From assembly GCF_018129085.1 (NCBI RefSeq), contig NZ_JAAGBB010000001.1, positions 248,001 through 312,000 on the forward strand: a stretch of 64,000 bases of DNA. Reading direction: 5' to 3'. This document shows, piece after piece, positions 23,280 to 32,378 of the stretch. The position numbers and the translations under genes are program-made. Source of the stretch: Plastoroseomonas hellenica (GTDB lineage: Bacteria; Pseudomonadota; Alphaproteobacteria; Acetobacterales; Acetobacteraceae). The notes beneath the pieces were generated by a model. The model did no database searches and was not told the origin of the DNA. It was given only the letters and a program-made list of their open reading frames with translations. Numbering within the stretch: position 1 is the stretch's first letter; each line of letters begins with the position of its first letter.

Positions 23280-24928
23280 GCCAGGCCGCGAAGCCGCAGC
23301 AGGCGCCGGTACTCGACCCGATCACCGTCGAGGTGATCGGTGCCGCCCTTTCCTCCATCGTCGAGGAGACCGGGGAAGCGCTGATCCGCGCCTCCTACTC
23401 GACCAACATCAAGGAACGGCGGGACTGCTCGACTGCGCTGTTCGACATCGCAGGCAATACGCTCTGCCAGGCCGAGCACATCCCGATCCATCTCGGCAGC
23501 TTCATCGGCATCGTCCCGCATGTGCTGCGCCTGCATCGGGTGGAGGATATGCAGCCCGGCGACGTCTTCGTCGGCAATGACGCCTATGAGGGCGGCGGTA
23601 CCCACCTGCCCGACATCGTCCTCGCCGAGCCGATCTTCGTCGATGGCCGCATCGTCGCCTGGACGGTGAACCTGGCGCATCACTCGGACTTCGCCGATCG
23701 CGGGCATGCCCATATTTACCAGGAAGGGCTGCGCATCCCGCCGGTCAGGCTCTATCGCGCCGGCGAGCTGCAGAAGGATGTGCTCGACCTCATCCTGCTG
23801 AACTGCCAGGTCCCGCGCGAACGCCTGTCCGACCTGCGCGCGCAGATGGCGGCGAACCGCGTCGGCGTGCAGCGCTTCCAGGCGCTCTGCGCCAAATACG
23901 GGACCGGGACGGTACTCGCCGCCGGCGCTGCGCTGCTCGACTATGCCGAGCGCAAGATGCGTGCCGGCATTGCCGCCATTCCCGACGGCACCTGGCACTT
24001 CGAGGATGTGTTCGAGAGCACCGAGGTGACGACGCCCCTGCCTTTGTCCGTCGCGGTGACGGTCAAGGGCGACAGCATGGCGCTGCATTTCGAATCGCCG
24101 GACCAGCTCCGCGCCGGCCTGAACATGACCTACACCGCGCTGCTCGCCACCGCCTACTACGTGGTGAAGTCCGTGGTGGACCCGACCATCCTGCCCAATG
24201 CCGGGCTGGCGCGGCCGCTGACCATCACCGCACGCGAAGGCACGGTGCTGCGCTGCCGGCATCCGGCGGCGGTGAATGGCCGGGTACAGACCTGCCAGCG
24301 CGTCTCCGACCTCATTCTCGGCGCCTTGGCCCAGGCGGTGCCGGACCGCGTCACCGCCTGCTCCAACTCCGTCTGCACGGTCGCGACCTTCATCGGCGAG
24401 GGCAAGAAGGATGGCGCCATCTGGGTCTACCTCGAGACCATGGGCGGCGGTGGCGGCGCGCGTGCGACCAAGGATGGGCTGGACGGCGTGCATGTGCATG
24501 TCACCAACACCTCCAACCTGCCGGTCGAGGCGCTGGAGATCGAATATCCCCTGACCCTGCTGCGCTATGAGCTGGTCGAAGGCTCGGGCGGGGTCGGCAC
24601 CTGGCGTGGCGGCATGGGGCTGCGCCGGGTCTATCGCGCCGATGAGGATTGCCGGGTGCGGGTCGATGTCTCGCGCCTCTCCTCCCGCTCCTGGGGGCTG
24701 CTCGGCGGCGGGGCCGGCGGGCATGGCGCGGTCGAATGCGGCCCGGGGGTGGTGTTCGACCGCGACAACGCGGTCCTGAAGGCGGGCCAGTGGTTCGCCG
24801 TGGTCAGCCCCGGTGCCGGGGGCTACGGTCCGCCGGAACAGCGCGATCCGGCCGCCATTGCCCGCGACCTGGCCGAGGGCGTGATCGACGCCGCCACCGC
24901 CAAAGAGGTCTACCGCCACACTGCCTGA
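23276..24928 (+). CDS. hyuB: Hydantoinase/5-oxoprolinase family subunit B
   Basis: The 550-aa protein shows the HyuB signature VEVIGAALSSIVEETGEALIR, then STNIKERRDCSTALFD, DVFVGNDAYEGGGTHLPDI and ETMGGGGGARATKDGLDGVH. It pairs with the A subunit. Start overlaps hyuA (ATGA), which ensures equal synthesis. Length is normal for the B subunit. Confidence 0.95.
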   Translation: MSQAAKPQQAPVLDPITVEVIGAALSSIVEETGEALIRASYSTNIKERRDCSTALFDIAGNTLCQAEHIPIHLGSFIGIVPHVLRLHRVEDMQPGDVFVGNDAYEGGGTHLPDIVLAEPIFVDGRIVAWTVNLAHHSDFADRGHAHIYQEGLRIPPVRLYRAGELQKDVLDLILLNCQVPRERLSDLRAQMAANRVGVQRFQALCAKYGTGTVLAAGAALLDYAERKMRAGIAAIPDGTWHFEDVFESTEVTTPLPLSVAVTVKGDSMALHFESPDQLRAGLNMTYTALLATAYYVVKSVVDPTILPNAGLARPLTITAREGTVLRCRHPAAVNGRVQTCQRVSDLILGALAQAVPDRVTACSNSVCTVATFIGEGKKDGAIWVYLETMGGGGGARATKDGLDGVHVHVTNTSNLPVEALEIEYPLTLLRYELVEGSGGVGTWRGGMGLRRVYRADEDCRVRVDVSRLSSRSWGLLGGGAGGHGAVECGPGVVFDRDNAVLKAGQWFAVVSPGAGGYGPPEQRDPAAIARDLAEGVIDAATAKEVYRHTA

Positions 24929-24966
24929 CCGCCGCTCGTCCGGGATCGAGAACAGGAGAAGATCGC

Positions 24967-26496
24967 ATGGGGCCGCCCATTTCCCGCCGTGCCGTCCTGG
25001 CCGGCACCGCCGCTACGGCGATGCTTCCCTTCTTGCGTGCCCCGGGGGCCCGCGCGGCAACGCCGGGCATGCTGACCTTCGCGCTGTCGAGCTTCCCGCC
25101 CACCATTCAGCCCTGGGCGAACAGCGGCACCGCGGCGGCGACCGTCAAGCTGATGATCTATCGCGGCCTGACCTCCTACGGGCCGGACGGCGCGCTGCGC
25201 GGCGAGCTCGCGGAATCCTGGAGCCGGCTCGGCACCGAGGGCTGGGAGTTCAGGCTGCGCGACGCGAATTTCCAGAACGGCGAGAAGGTCACCGCCGCGG
25301 ATGTGAAATGGACCATCGAGCAGATCGCCGCCGAGCGCTCGACGGCCTATTTCCGCGCGGAGATGCAGGGTGTCGCGCGGGTGGATACGCCCGATGAGCG
25401 CACGGTGCGCATCTACACCCGCCAGCCGGTGGCGACGCTGCCGATCTGGATGGCGAGCTACCATATGCCGATCATCTCGCGGAACTCGCCGCGCGGCAGC
25501 TCCATCGGCGCCGGTCCCTTCATCCTGAAGCGGCAGGAACGCGGCGTCTCGCTGGAGCTGGAGCCCTTCGCCGGCTACCACCGCCCCGGCCTGCCCAAGC
25601 TGCGCGGCATCCGGGCCGTCGCCTATGCCGATGAGAATCTACGGGTCGCGGCGCTGCGCGCCGGCGATGTCGATCTGATCGAATACGTCCCCTGGCAGGC
25701 GATGGACGCGATCGCGGCCGATGCTGCATTGAAGCTCGAGACGGTCGACGGCGCCTTCATGTTCCTGCTCTTCAATGCGACCCGACCGCCCTTCAACGAT
25801 GCGCGGGTGCGCAAGGCGGTGGCGCATGCGATCAAGCGGGACGAGCTGGTCCGGGCCGCCTTCTTCGGCCGCGGATCGCCGCTGATGCAGCTTCCCATTC
25901 CCGAAACCAGCCCCTTCTACAACCGGGAATTCCACGATGGCTGGCGCTACGACGCCGATCTGGCCAAGCGGTTGCTGACTGAGGCGGGGCACCCGAACGG
26001 CTTCTCCTGCTCGCTGCTGTCGACCGCGCAATACGGCATGCACAAGGACACGGCAGAGGTGGTGCAGCAGCACCTCGCCGCCGTCGGCATCCGTGCCGAG
26101 CTCAACCTGCCGGACTGGGCGACGCGGGTGACCGCGGGCAATCGCGGCCAGTACGATATCGCGGTGCAGGGCACGGCCGCCGACAGCAACGACCCCGACG
26201 GCATCGCCAATTTCATCGACGGCTCCCTGGCCCCTTCCTACGTGCGCAGCCACGGCCTCAAGATCGACCGCATCACCGAGTTGCTGGCCGCCGGCCGCGC
26301 CGAGCTCGACGAAGGCAAGCGCCGCGACATCTATCGCGAGATGGAGCAGGTCGCGATCGAGCAGGTGCCGCTGGTCGGCCTGACCTGGCGCAGCCAGGGC
26401 TATGCCATGCGCCGCCAGGTCACGGGCTTCCGCAACCTGCCGGGCGCCCTGACCTTCTATTCCGGCCTGACCTTTGAGACGACCGAGGTCGCCTGA
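24967..26496 (+). CDS. ABC transporter substrate-binding protein (dipeptide/oligopeptide family 5)
   Basis: The 509-aa protein has a twin-arginine signal (ISRRAVLAGTAATAMLPFLR) ending near residue 36. The SBP_bac_5 fold is shown by LAESWSRLGTEGWEFRLRDA, VKWTIEQI, PFNDARVRKAVAHAIKRDEL and YREMEQVAIEQVPLVGLTWR. It delivers ligand to the permease/ATPase proteins encoded next. With hydantoinase upstream and amidohydrolase downstream, the ligand may be an acylated or cyclic amino-acid derivative. Confidence 0.94.
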   Translation: MGPPISRRAVLAGTAATAMLPFLRAPGARAATPGMLTFALSSFPPTIQPWANSGTAAATVKLMIYRGLTSYGPDGALRGELAESWSRLGTEGWEFRLRDANFQNGEKVTAADVKWTIEQIAAERSTAYFRAEMQGVARVDTPDERTVRIYTRQPVATLPIWMASYHMPIISRNSPRGSSIGAGPFILKRQERGVSLELEPFAGYHRPGLPKLRGIRAVAYADENLRVAALRAGDVDLIEYVPWQAMDAIAADAALKLETVDGAFMFLLFNATRPPFNDARVRKAVAHAIKRDELVRAAFFGRGSPLMQLPIPETSPFYNREFHDGWRYDADLAKRLLTEAGHPNGFSCSLLSTAQYGMHKDTAEVVQQHLAAVGIRAELNLPDWATRVTAGNRGQYDIAVQGTAADSNDPDGIANFIDGSLAPSYVRSHGLKIDRITELLAAGRAELDEGKRRDIYREMEQVAIEQVPLVGLTWRSQGYAMRRQVTGFRNLPGALTFYSGLTFETTEVA

Positions 26497-26500
26497 CCGG

Positions 26501-27454
26501 ATGCTGGGTTTCGCCGCCCGCCGCCTGCTGGTCTCGATCGGCCTCGTCTGGCTGGTGGCCTCGCTCGTCTTCCTGGTGATCCACCTGATCCCGGGTGACC
26601 CCGCGGAGCTGTTGCTCTCCCAGGGCGGCATTGCGCCGGATCCTGCGGCGGTGGAGGAGCTGCGGGAACGGCTCGGCCTCAACCAGCCACTCTGGCAGCA
26701 ATACGCCACCTATCTCGGCGGGCTGCTGCAGGGGGATTTCGGCTATTCCCTGCAGGACGAGCACCCGATCGCCGAGGAGATCGCGCTCCGCCTGCCGCGC
26801 ACGCTGGAGCTGGTGGGGGCGGCGGGGCTGATCGCGGTGCTGCTCGGCCTGCCGCTCGGCACCGTGGCGGCCCTACGCGCGGGCGGGCTGCTGGACCGGA
26901 TGCTCTCGGCCGTTGCCGCCCTGGCGCTCTCCGTTCCTGTCTTCGTCGTCGGCACGCTGGCGGTGCTGGTGCTCGCCCAGCAGCTCAAGCTGGTGCCGGC
27001 CGGCGGCTATGTGCCGCTGGCCCAGGACCCGCTGCGGCATCTCGGGCTGCTGCTGATGCCGGCCGGCACCATCGCGGTTGGGCTCAGCGCCGTGGTGTTC
27101 CGCGTCACCCGCTCCTCGGTGCTGGAGGTGCTGCAGCGCGAGCATGTCCGCGCCGCGCAGGCGCGCGGCACGCCACCCGCCGCGATCATCCGCCGGCATG
27201 TGGTGCGCAATGCGCTGACGCCGGTGGTGACGGTGATCGCGCTCCATCTCGGCACCCTGCTCGGCGGCACGGTGCTGGTGGAGTTCGTGTTCAACTGGCC
27301 GGGCCTCTCCGGTTACCTGGTGCGGTCGGTCGAGGCGCGGGACTACCCGGAGGTGCTCGGCATCGTCGTCGTCATCTCGGCGTTGTTCGTGCTGCTGAAT
27401 TTCGTGGTCGACCTGCTCTATGCGGTGATCGACCCGCGGGTGCGGCACGGCTGA
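26501..27454 (+). CDS. ABC transporter permease (DppB type)
   Basis: The 317-aa inner-membrane protein begins MLGFAARRLLVSIGLVWLVA and contains the DppB-type HLIPGDPAELLLSQGG near residue 30. The EAA motif region (ARGTPPAAIIRRHVVRNALTP) contacts the ATPase. It has about six spans. Its stop overlaps the fused permease-ATPase gene (TGATG). Confidence 0.95.
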   Translation: MLGFAARRLLVSIGLVWLVASLVFLVIHLIPGDPAELLLSQGGIAPDPAAVEELRERLGLNQPLWQQYATYLGGLLQGDFGYSLQDEHPIAEEIALRLPRTLELVGAAGLIAVLLGLPLGTVAALRAGGLLDRMLSAVAALALSVPVFVVGTLAVLVLAQQLKLVPAGGYVPLAQDPLRHLGLLLMPAGTIAVGLSAVVFRVTRSSVLEVLQREHVRAAQARGTPPAAIIRRHVVRNALTPVVTVIALHLGTLLGGTVLVEFVFNWPGLSGYLVRSVEARDYPEVLGIVVVISALFVLLNFVVDLLYAVIDPRVRHG

Positions 27455-29307
27455 TGGGGCACGGTGGGCTCCGGCGCCTGGCACTGCCGGGCGGCCTGCT
27501 GGCAGGGATCCTGCTGCTTGCGCTGATCACGCCATGGCTGCCGCTGCCGGATCCGGTGCGGCAGGATATCGCGGGCCGGCTCGCCGCGCCCGCCGCCGCG
27601 CATTGGCTCGGACAGGACGAGTATGGGCGGGACGTGCTGTCGCGCATCCTCTGGGGGGCCAGGGTGTCGCTCAGCGTCGCCTTCGCCGCCTCCTTGCTGG
27701 CCGCCGTCGCCGGCACGCTGCTCGGTATCCTCGGCGGCTACTTCCGTGGCGTGGTGGAGCTGCTGACGGTGCGGGTGGCAGAGGTGGTGCTCTGCTTCCC
27801 ACCCTTGCTGCTCGCGCTGCTGGTGGTCACGCTGCTGGGGCCGGGGGCGACGACCCTGATCCTCTCGCTCGCCATCCTCTTCGCGCCCGGCTTCGCCCGC
27901 GTGGCCTATGCCGAGACGCTCTCGGCCCGCGCGCTCGACTACGTCACCGCGCAGCAGGCGCTGGGGGCGCGCAGCGGCCGCATCCTAATCCGCACGCTGC
28001 TGCCCAATATCGCGCCGCCGCTGATCGTGCAGTTCTCGTTGACCATCGCCGCGGCGCTGCTGCTGGAGAGCGGGCTGTCCTTCCTCGGCCTCGGCGTGGT
28101 GCCGCCCTCTCCCTCCTGGGGGCTGATGATCCGGGGCGCACGTGCGACGATGGAACAGGCGCCGCTGTTGCTGCTCTGGCCGTGCCTGGCGCTCAGCGGT
28201 GTCGTGCTGGTGCTGAACCTGTTCTGCGACCGTCTGCGGGACGTGCTGGACCCGCGGGGCAGGACGCAAGGGCGGCCGGGTTTCCTGCGACGCATCGCCG
28301 CGCTGCCCACGCCGGCCTCGCCCGCATCCGCCGTGCCCGGATTGCTGGCTGTCGAGGGCCTGACCGTCGCCTTGCCCGGCCCCGCTGGGGCGCCGCTGGT
28401 GCGCGATGTCGGCTTCACCCTGGCGCCCGGGGAAACGCTGGCCATCGTCGGCGAGAGCGGCTCCGGCAAGACCATGACCGCGCTTGCGATCATGGGCCTG
28501 CTGCCGGGTGAGCTCCGCGTCGTCTCCGGCCGCATCCTGCTCACCGATGACGACGGCCGCGCACGCGATCTGCTGCGCCTGCCGGAGCAGGCGCTGCGCC
28601 GGCTGCGCGGCAACGATCTTGCCATGGTCTTCCAGGATCCCTCGGCCAGCCTCAACCCACTGCTCCGTGTCGGCGTGCAGGTGGCAGAGAGCCTGCATGC
28701 GCATGGCGCGACGGAGGATGTGCAAGCGCGGGTCGTCGCGCTGCTGCGCGAGGTCGGGTTGCCCGATCCGGAACGCGCGGCCCGGGCCTATCCGCACGAG
28801 CTTTCCGGCGGCCAGCGGCAGCGCGTGATGATCGCGGCGGCGGTGGCCAACCAGCCGCGCCTGCTGCTGGCCGACGAGCCGACCACTGCGCTCGACGTGA
28901 CGGTGCAGGCGCAGATCCTGGCGCTGCTCGCCGCGCTGAAGCGGGCAGGGGGTGCGATGGGCATGGTCTTCGTCACCCACAACCTCGCCGTGGTGGCCGA
29001 GATCGCCGACCGGCTGGTGGTGATGTATGCCGGGGAGGTGGTGGAGGAAGGGCCGGTCACCGAGGTCTTCGCCGCGCCGCGCCACCCCTATACCGCCGCG
29101 CTGATGGCCAGCATGCCGGAAGGCGAGGCCGAGCGCCTCTCCGCCATTCCCGGCGCGGTGCCGCAGCCCTGGGCCATGCCCGCCGGCTGCCGCTTCGCCC
29201 CGCGCTGCGATTTCGCGATCGAGGCCTGCCGGACCGCGCCCCCCGCGCTGGTCGCGCCGGCGCCGGGCCGCAGGACGCGCTGCCTGCGCTGGAAGGAACT
29301 GGCATGA
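27454..29307 (+). CDS. Fused ABC permease (DppC type) and ATPase (DppD type)
   Basis: 617-aa bifunctional protein. Residues 1-270 are a DppC-like permease ([23 protein letters not shown] region around 169-191). A Pro/Ala linker (about 271-296) leads to a full ATPase with Walker A GESGSGKT at 333-340, [28 protein letters not shown], the Walker B region [13 protein letters not shown] and the oligopeptide C-terminal extension [15 protein letters not shown]. In most transporters these are separate genes; no stop or frameshift lies between them here. Coupled to both neighbours. Confidence 0.94.
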   Translation: MGHGGLRRLALPGGLLAGILLLALITPWLPLPDPVRQDIAGRLAAPAAAHWLGQDEYGRDVLSRILWGARVSLSVAFAASLLAAVAGTLLGILGGYFRGVVELLTVRVAEVVLCFPPLLLALLVVTLLGPGATTLILSLAILFAPGFARVAYAETLSARALDYVTAQQALGARSGRILIRTLLPNIAPPLIVQFSLTIAAALLLESGLSFLGLGVVPPSPSWGLMIRGARATMEQAPLLLLWPCLALSGVVLVLNLFCDRLRDVLDPRGRTQGRPGFLRRIAALPTPASPASAVPGLLAVEGLTVALPGPAGAPLVRDVGFTLAPGETLAIVGESGSGKTMTALAIMGLLPGELRVVSGRILLTDDDGRARDLLRLPEQALRRLRGNDLAMVFQDPSASLNPLLRVGVQVAESLHAHGATEDVQARVVALLREVGLPDPERAARAYPHELSGGQRQRVMIAAAVANQPRLLLADEPTTALDVTVQAQILALLAALKRAGGAMGMVFVTHNLAVVAEIADRLVVMYAGEVVEEGPVTEVFAAPRHPYTAALMASMPEGEAERLSAIPGAVPQPWAMPAGCRFAPRCDFAIEACRTAPPALVAPAPGRRTRCLRWKELA

Positions 29308-30284
29308 GCGCCGCGCCACTCCTGCGCGGTGAAGGCCTGACCCGCGCCTTCCATCGCCGCGGCGGGCTGTTCCGCCGTGGCGCACCGGTGATGGCGCTGC
29401 GCGGCGTCGATATCGCCGTGCATGGTGGCGAGGCGGTCGGTGTCGTCGGTGAAAGCGGCTGCGGCAAGAGCACGCTCGGCCGCATCCTGCTGCGCCTGAT
29501 GCCGCCGAGCGCGGGCCGCGTGATCTTCGAGGGCGAGGATCTGGCGGCGTTGCCGGCAGCGCGGCTGCGGGCGCTCCGCCGGCGCATGCAGATGGTCTTC
29601 CAGGATCCCTATGGCAGCCTCGATCCGCGGCGTTCGGTCGGCGCCCAGATCGCCGACGGGATCCTGATCCACGGCCTGGCCGGCAAAGCCGAGGCGGGAG
29701 AACGCGTCACCGCGCTGCTGCATCAGGTCGGGCTCGATCCGGATCACGCGCGGCGGCTGCCGCATGAATTCTCCGGCGGCCAGCGCCAGCGCCTGGCAGT
29801 CGCGCGGGCGCTGGCGACGCGGCCGGATTTCATTGTGGCGGATGAGCCGGTCTCGGCGCTCGACGTTTCGATTCAGGCGCAGGTGGTCAATCTGCTGGCC
29901 GATCTCAGGGCGGAGCTCGGTCTCGCGCTGCTCTTCATCAGCCACGATCTGCATGTGGTGCGCCATCTCTGCGACCGGGTGGTCGTGATGTATCTCGGTC
30001 GGGTGATGGAGGAGGGGAGGGCCTCTGAGGTCTTCCATGCCCCCCTGCACCCCTATACTCGCGCGCTGCTCGCCGCTTCGCCCTCGCTGCGTCGGCGCGG
30101 CAACCCGGTGGCGCCGCTGGCGGGCGAGGTGCCGAGCATCGCCAACCCACCGTCCGGCTGCGTTTTCCGCACCCGCTGCGGCCTCGCGCAGCCTGCCTGC
30201 GCGGAGGCGGTGCCGCCGCTCGAGCCTATGCCGGGCGCGCCGGGCCGGCGCCTGGCCTGCCGGCGCGCTGCCGAGCTCGGATGA
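29304..30284 (+). CDS. ABC transporter ATPase (DppF type)
   Basis: The 326-aa second ATPase has Walker A GESGCGKSTLGRILL near residue 50, MVFQDPYGSLDPRRSVG, the signature FSGGQRQRLAVARAL, Walker B DFIVADEPVSALDVS and an oligopeptide/dipeptide C-terminal domain with a Cys cluster (CVFRTRCGLAQPAC). It starts four bases inside the fused gene and completes the importer. Confidence 0.95.
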   Translation: MSAAPLLRGEGLTRAFHRRGGLFRRGAPVMALRGVDIAVHGGEAVGVVGESGCGKSTLGRILLRLMPPSAGRVIFEGEDLAALPAARLRALRRRMQMVFQDPYGSLDPRRSVGAQIADGILIHGLAGKAEAGERVTALLHQVGLDPDHARRLPHEFSGGQRQRLAVARALATRPDFIVADEPVSALDVSIQAQVVNLLADLRAELGLALLFISHDLHVVRHLCDRVVVMYLGRVMEEGRASEVFHAPLHPYTRALLAASPSLRRRGNPVAPLAGEVPSIANPPSGCVFRTRCGLAQPACAEAVPPLEPMPGAPGRRLACRRAAELG

Positions 30285-30306
30285 CAATGGTGGGGGAGGA
30301 GACGCC

Positions 30307-31476
30307 GTGAACATCACCCGTGCGCAGATCTACCTGGCGGAGGTGGATGGCCGCCGCCCGCTGATCCTCAGGCTCTGGACCGATGACGGGATCTCGGGGC
30401 TGGGCGAGGCCGCGCTCGCCTATGGCATCGGCGCGACCGGCGCCGCGGCGCTGCTGGAGGAGATGCTGCAGAAGCTCGTGCTCGGGCGCGACGCCTCGGC
30501 GATCGAGCCGATCTGGAGCGACCTCTACGACCACAGCTTCTGGGCCAAGGGCGGCGGCCCGATCATCTACGCCGCGATCAGCGCCATCGAGACCGCGCTC
30601 TGGGACATCAAGGGCCGTGCACTCGGCGTGCCGGTCTACCAGCTCCTCGGCGGCGCCTATCGCCGCGATGTGCGGTGCTACGCCAATGGCTGGTCCTTCC
30701 GCGCGGTGACGCCGGCCGAGACGGCGCGCGCGGCGGAGATCCCGCTCAAGGCCGGCTATGACGCGATCAAGTTCTATCCCCTGGCGACACCGATCCGGAA
30801 CCATCCGAACGGCGTCTTCGCCCATGTCTCGCGCCGCGAGTTCGATCGCGACTTCGAGGATCTGGCCGTCGAACGCGTGCGCGCGGTGCGCGATGCGGTC
30901 GGTCCCAAGGTCGACATCATGGTGGACATGAGCGCGGAGCTGACCACCGACGCGATCCTCCGCCTCGGCCGCCGGCTGCAGGAATTCGACCTGATGTTCC
31001 TGGAGGAGCCGGTCGATCCTTTCGACACCGACGCCATGAAGCTGGTCGCCGACGGTCTCCATGTGCCGATCGCAGCCGGCGAGCGGCTCTATACCCGCTA
31101 CGGCTTCCGTCGCCTGTTCGAGCTGCGGGCGGCGGCCATCGTGCAGCCGGACATCGGCACGGTCGGCGGCATCATGGAGACCAAGAAGATCGCGGCGATC
31201 GCCGAGATGTACAACATGCGGGTGCAGCCACATCTCTGCGCGGGTCCGGTCGCGACCGCGGCGGCGCTGCAGCTCGATGCCTGCATCCCGAACTTCCTGA
31301 TCCAGGAGCTCTACCCGTTCCGGGTGCCGGACCACTTCGACCTGGTCGATGCGCCGCTGGAGCCGCAGGTGCGGAACGGCCGCCTCGCCGTCCCCGACCG
31401 CCCGGGCCTCGGCGTCGAGCTGGTGGAGGCGCGGGTCGCGCCCTTCCTGCGCGCCGATATCCACCACACCCCCTGA
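30307..31476 (+). CDS. Mandelate racemase/muconate lactonizing enzyme family (enolase superfamily)
   Basis: GTG at 30307 follows GGAGG with 7-base spacing and gives 389 residues. The N-terminal capping domain is followed by a TIM barrel with metal ligands in VDIMVDMSAELT, LMFLEEPVDPFD and IAAGERLYTRYGF, and the catalytic His region MRVQPHLCAGPVAT. Members racemise, dehydrate or cycloisomerise carboxylates by proton abstraction. In this operon a racemase for an N-acyl or hydantoin-derived amino acid, or a sugar-acid dehydratase, are both possible. Confidence 0.9.
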   Translation: MNITRAQIYLAEVDGRRPLILRLWTDDGISGLGEAALAYGIGATGAAALLEEMLQKLVLGRDASAIEPIWSDLYDHSFWAKGGGPIIYAAISAIETALWDIKGRALGVPVYQLLGGAYRRDVRCYANGWSFRAVTPAETARAAEIPLKAGYDAIKFYPLATPIRNHPNGVFAHVSRREFDRDFEDLAVERVRAVRDAVGPKVDIMVDMSAELTTDAILRLGRRLQEFDLMFLEEPVDPFDTDAMKLVADGLHVPIAAGERLYTRYGFRRLFELRAAAIVQPDIGTVGGIMETKKIAAIAEMYNMRVQPHLCAGPVATAAALQLDACIPNFLIQELYPFRVPDHFDLVDAPLEPQVRNGRLAVPDRPGLGVELVEARVAPFLRADIHHTP

Positions 31477-31493
31477 ACAGGATCCCGCCCACC

Positions 31494-32357
31494 ATGCAGA
31501 TGGACATCCTTCCCGGCGTCTTCGCGCGACGCGATCCCGCCGACCCCGCGCCGGTGCTGTTCGAGATCCCGCGCAGCGGCACCGAATACCCCTGCGACTT
31601 CCGCAGCATCGCTACGCTGACCGACCTGCAGCGCTCCGTCTCGAGCCATGTCGAAGCGGCCTACGCCGGTGTGGTCGGCGCCGGCGCGACCTGGCTCTAC
31701 GCCTTCTTCCCCAACGCCTATATCGACGCCAACCGGCATGAGCTGGACATCGATCCCGACAGCCTGGACGGGACCTGGCCGGAGCCGCTGCAGCCTTCCC
31801 CCAAGACCAAGACAGGCGTCGGCCTGATCCCCACGGTCTGCGCCGGCACCAAGCCGATCTATGACGCGAAGCCGACAGTGGCCGAAATCCGCCATCGGCT
31901 CGATCACTACTACTGGCCGTATCACAACGAGGTCGCGCGGCTGTTGAAGGACTTCCGGGACGCGCATGGCGCGGCTTGGCACCTGAGCTGCCACAGCATG
32001 ACCTCGCTCATCGCCAGCGGGCCCGATGCGGGGCAGCACCGGTCGGATTTCGATCTCGGCGATCGCAATGGCACCACCTGCGACACCGCTCTGACCGATC
32101 TCGTGGCGGAGGTGCTGAGCGGCTTCGGCTACAGGGTCACGCGCAACACCTACTTCATCGGCGCGGAATCGGTGCGCAAACATGGCGATCCGGCCAAGGG
32201 CATCCACAGTCTGCAGATCGAGATGAACCGCAGCCTCTACATGGATGACGCGACGCGCATCCGGCGGCCGGATTTCCCGCAGGTGCAGGCGCATCTGGCG
32301 ACGCTGGCGGAGCGGGTCGTCGGCTTCGCGCGCGATCGCGCGGCAGCGCGGGGCTGA
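31494..32357 (+). CDS. N-formylglutamate amidohydrolase family protein
   Basis: The 287-aa protein shows the FGase (HutG-type) pattern: VLFEIPRSGTEYPCDF, then PNAYIDANRHELDIDPDSLD, HHGAW-like HGAAWHLSCHSM and EVLSGFGYRVTRNTYFIG with a late HSLQIEMNRSLYM. The family hydrolyses N-formyl or related N-acyl amino acids, using metal and a Glu/His set. It lies in the operon with the hydantoinase and the oxidase, consistent with releasing free amino acid for oxidation. Confidence 0.9.
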   Translation: MQMDILPGVFARRDPADPAPVLFEIPRSGTEYPCDFRSIATLTDLQRSVSSHVEAAYAGVVGAGATWLYAFFPNAYIDANRHELDIDPDSLDGTWPEPLQPSPKTKTGVGLIPTVCAGTKPIYDAKPTVAEIRHRLDHYYWPYHNEVARLLKDFRDAHGAAWHLSCHSMTSLIASGPDAGQHRSDFDLGDRNGTTCDTALTDLVAEVLSGFGYRVTRNTYFIGAESVRKHGDPAKGIHSLQIEMNRSLYMDDATRIRRPDFPQVQAHLATLAERVVGFARDRAAARG

Positions 32358-32378
32358 TCAGGAAGGACCCAAGCAAGC

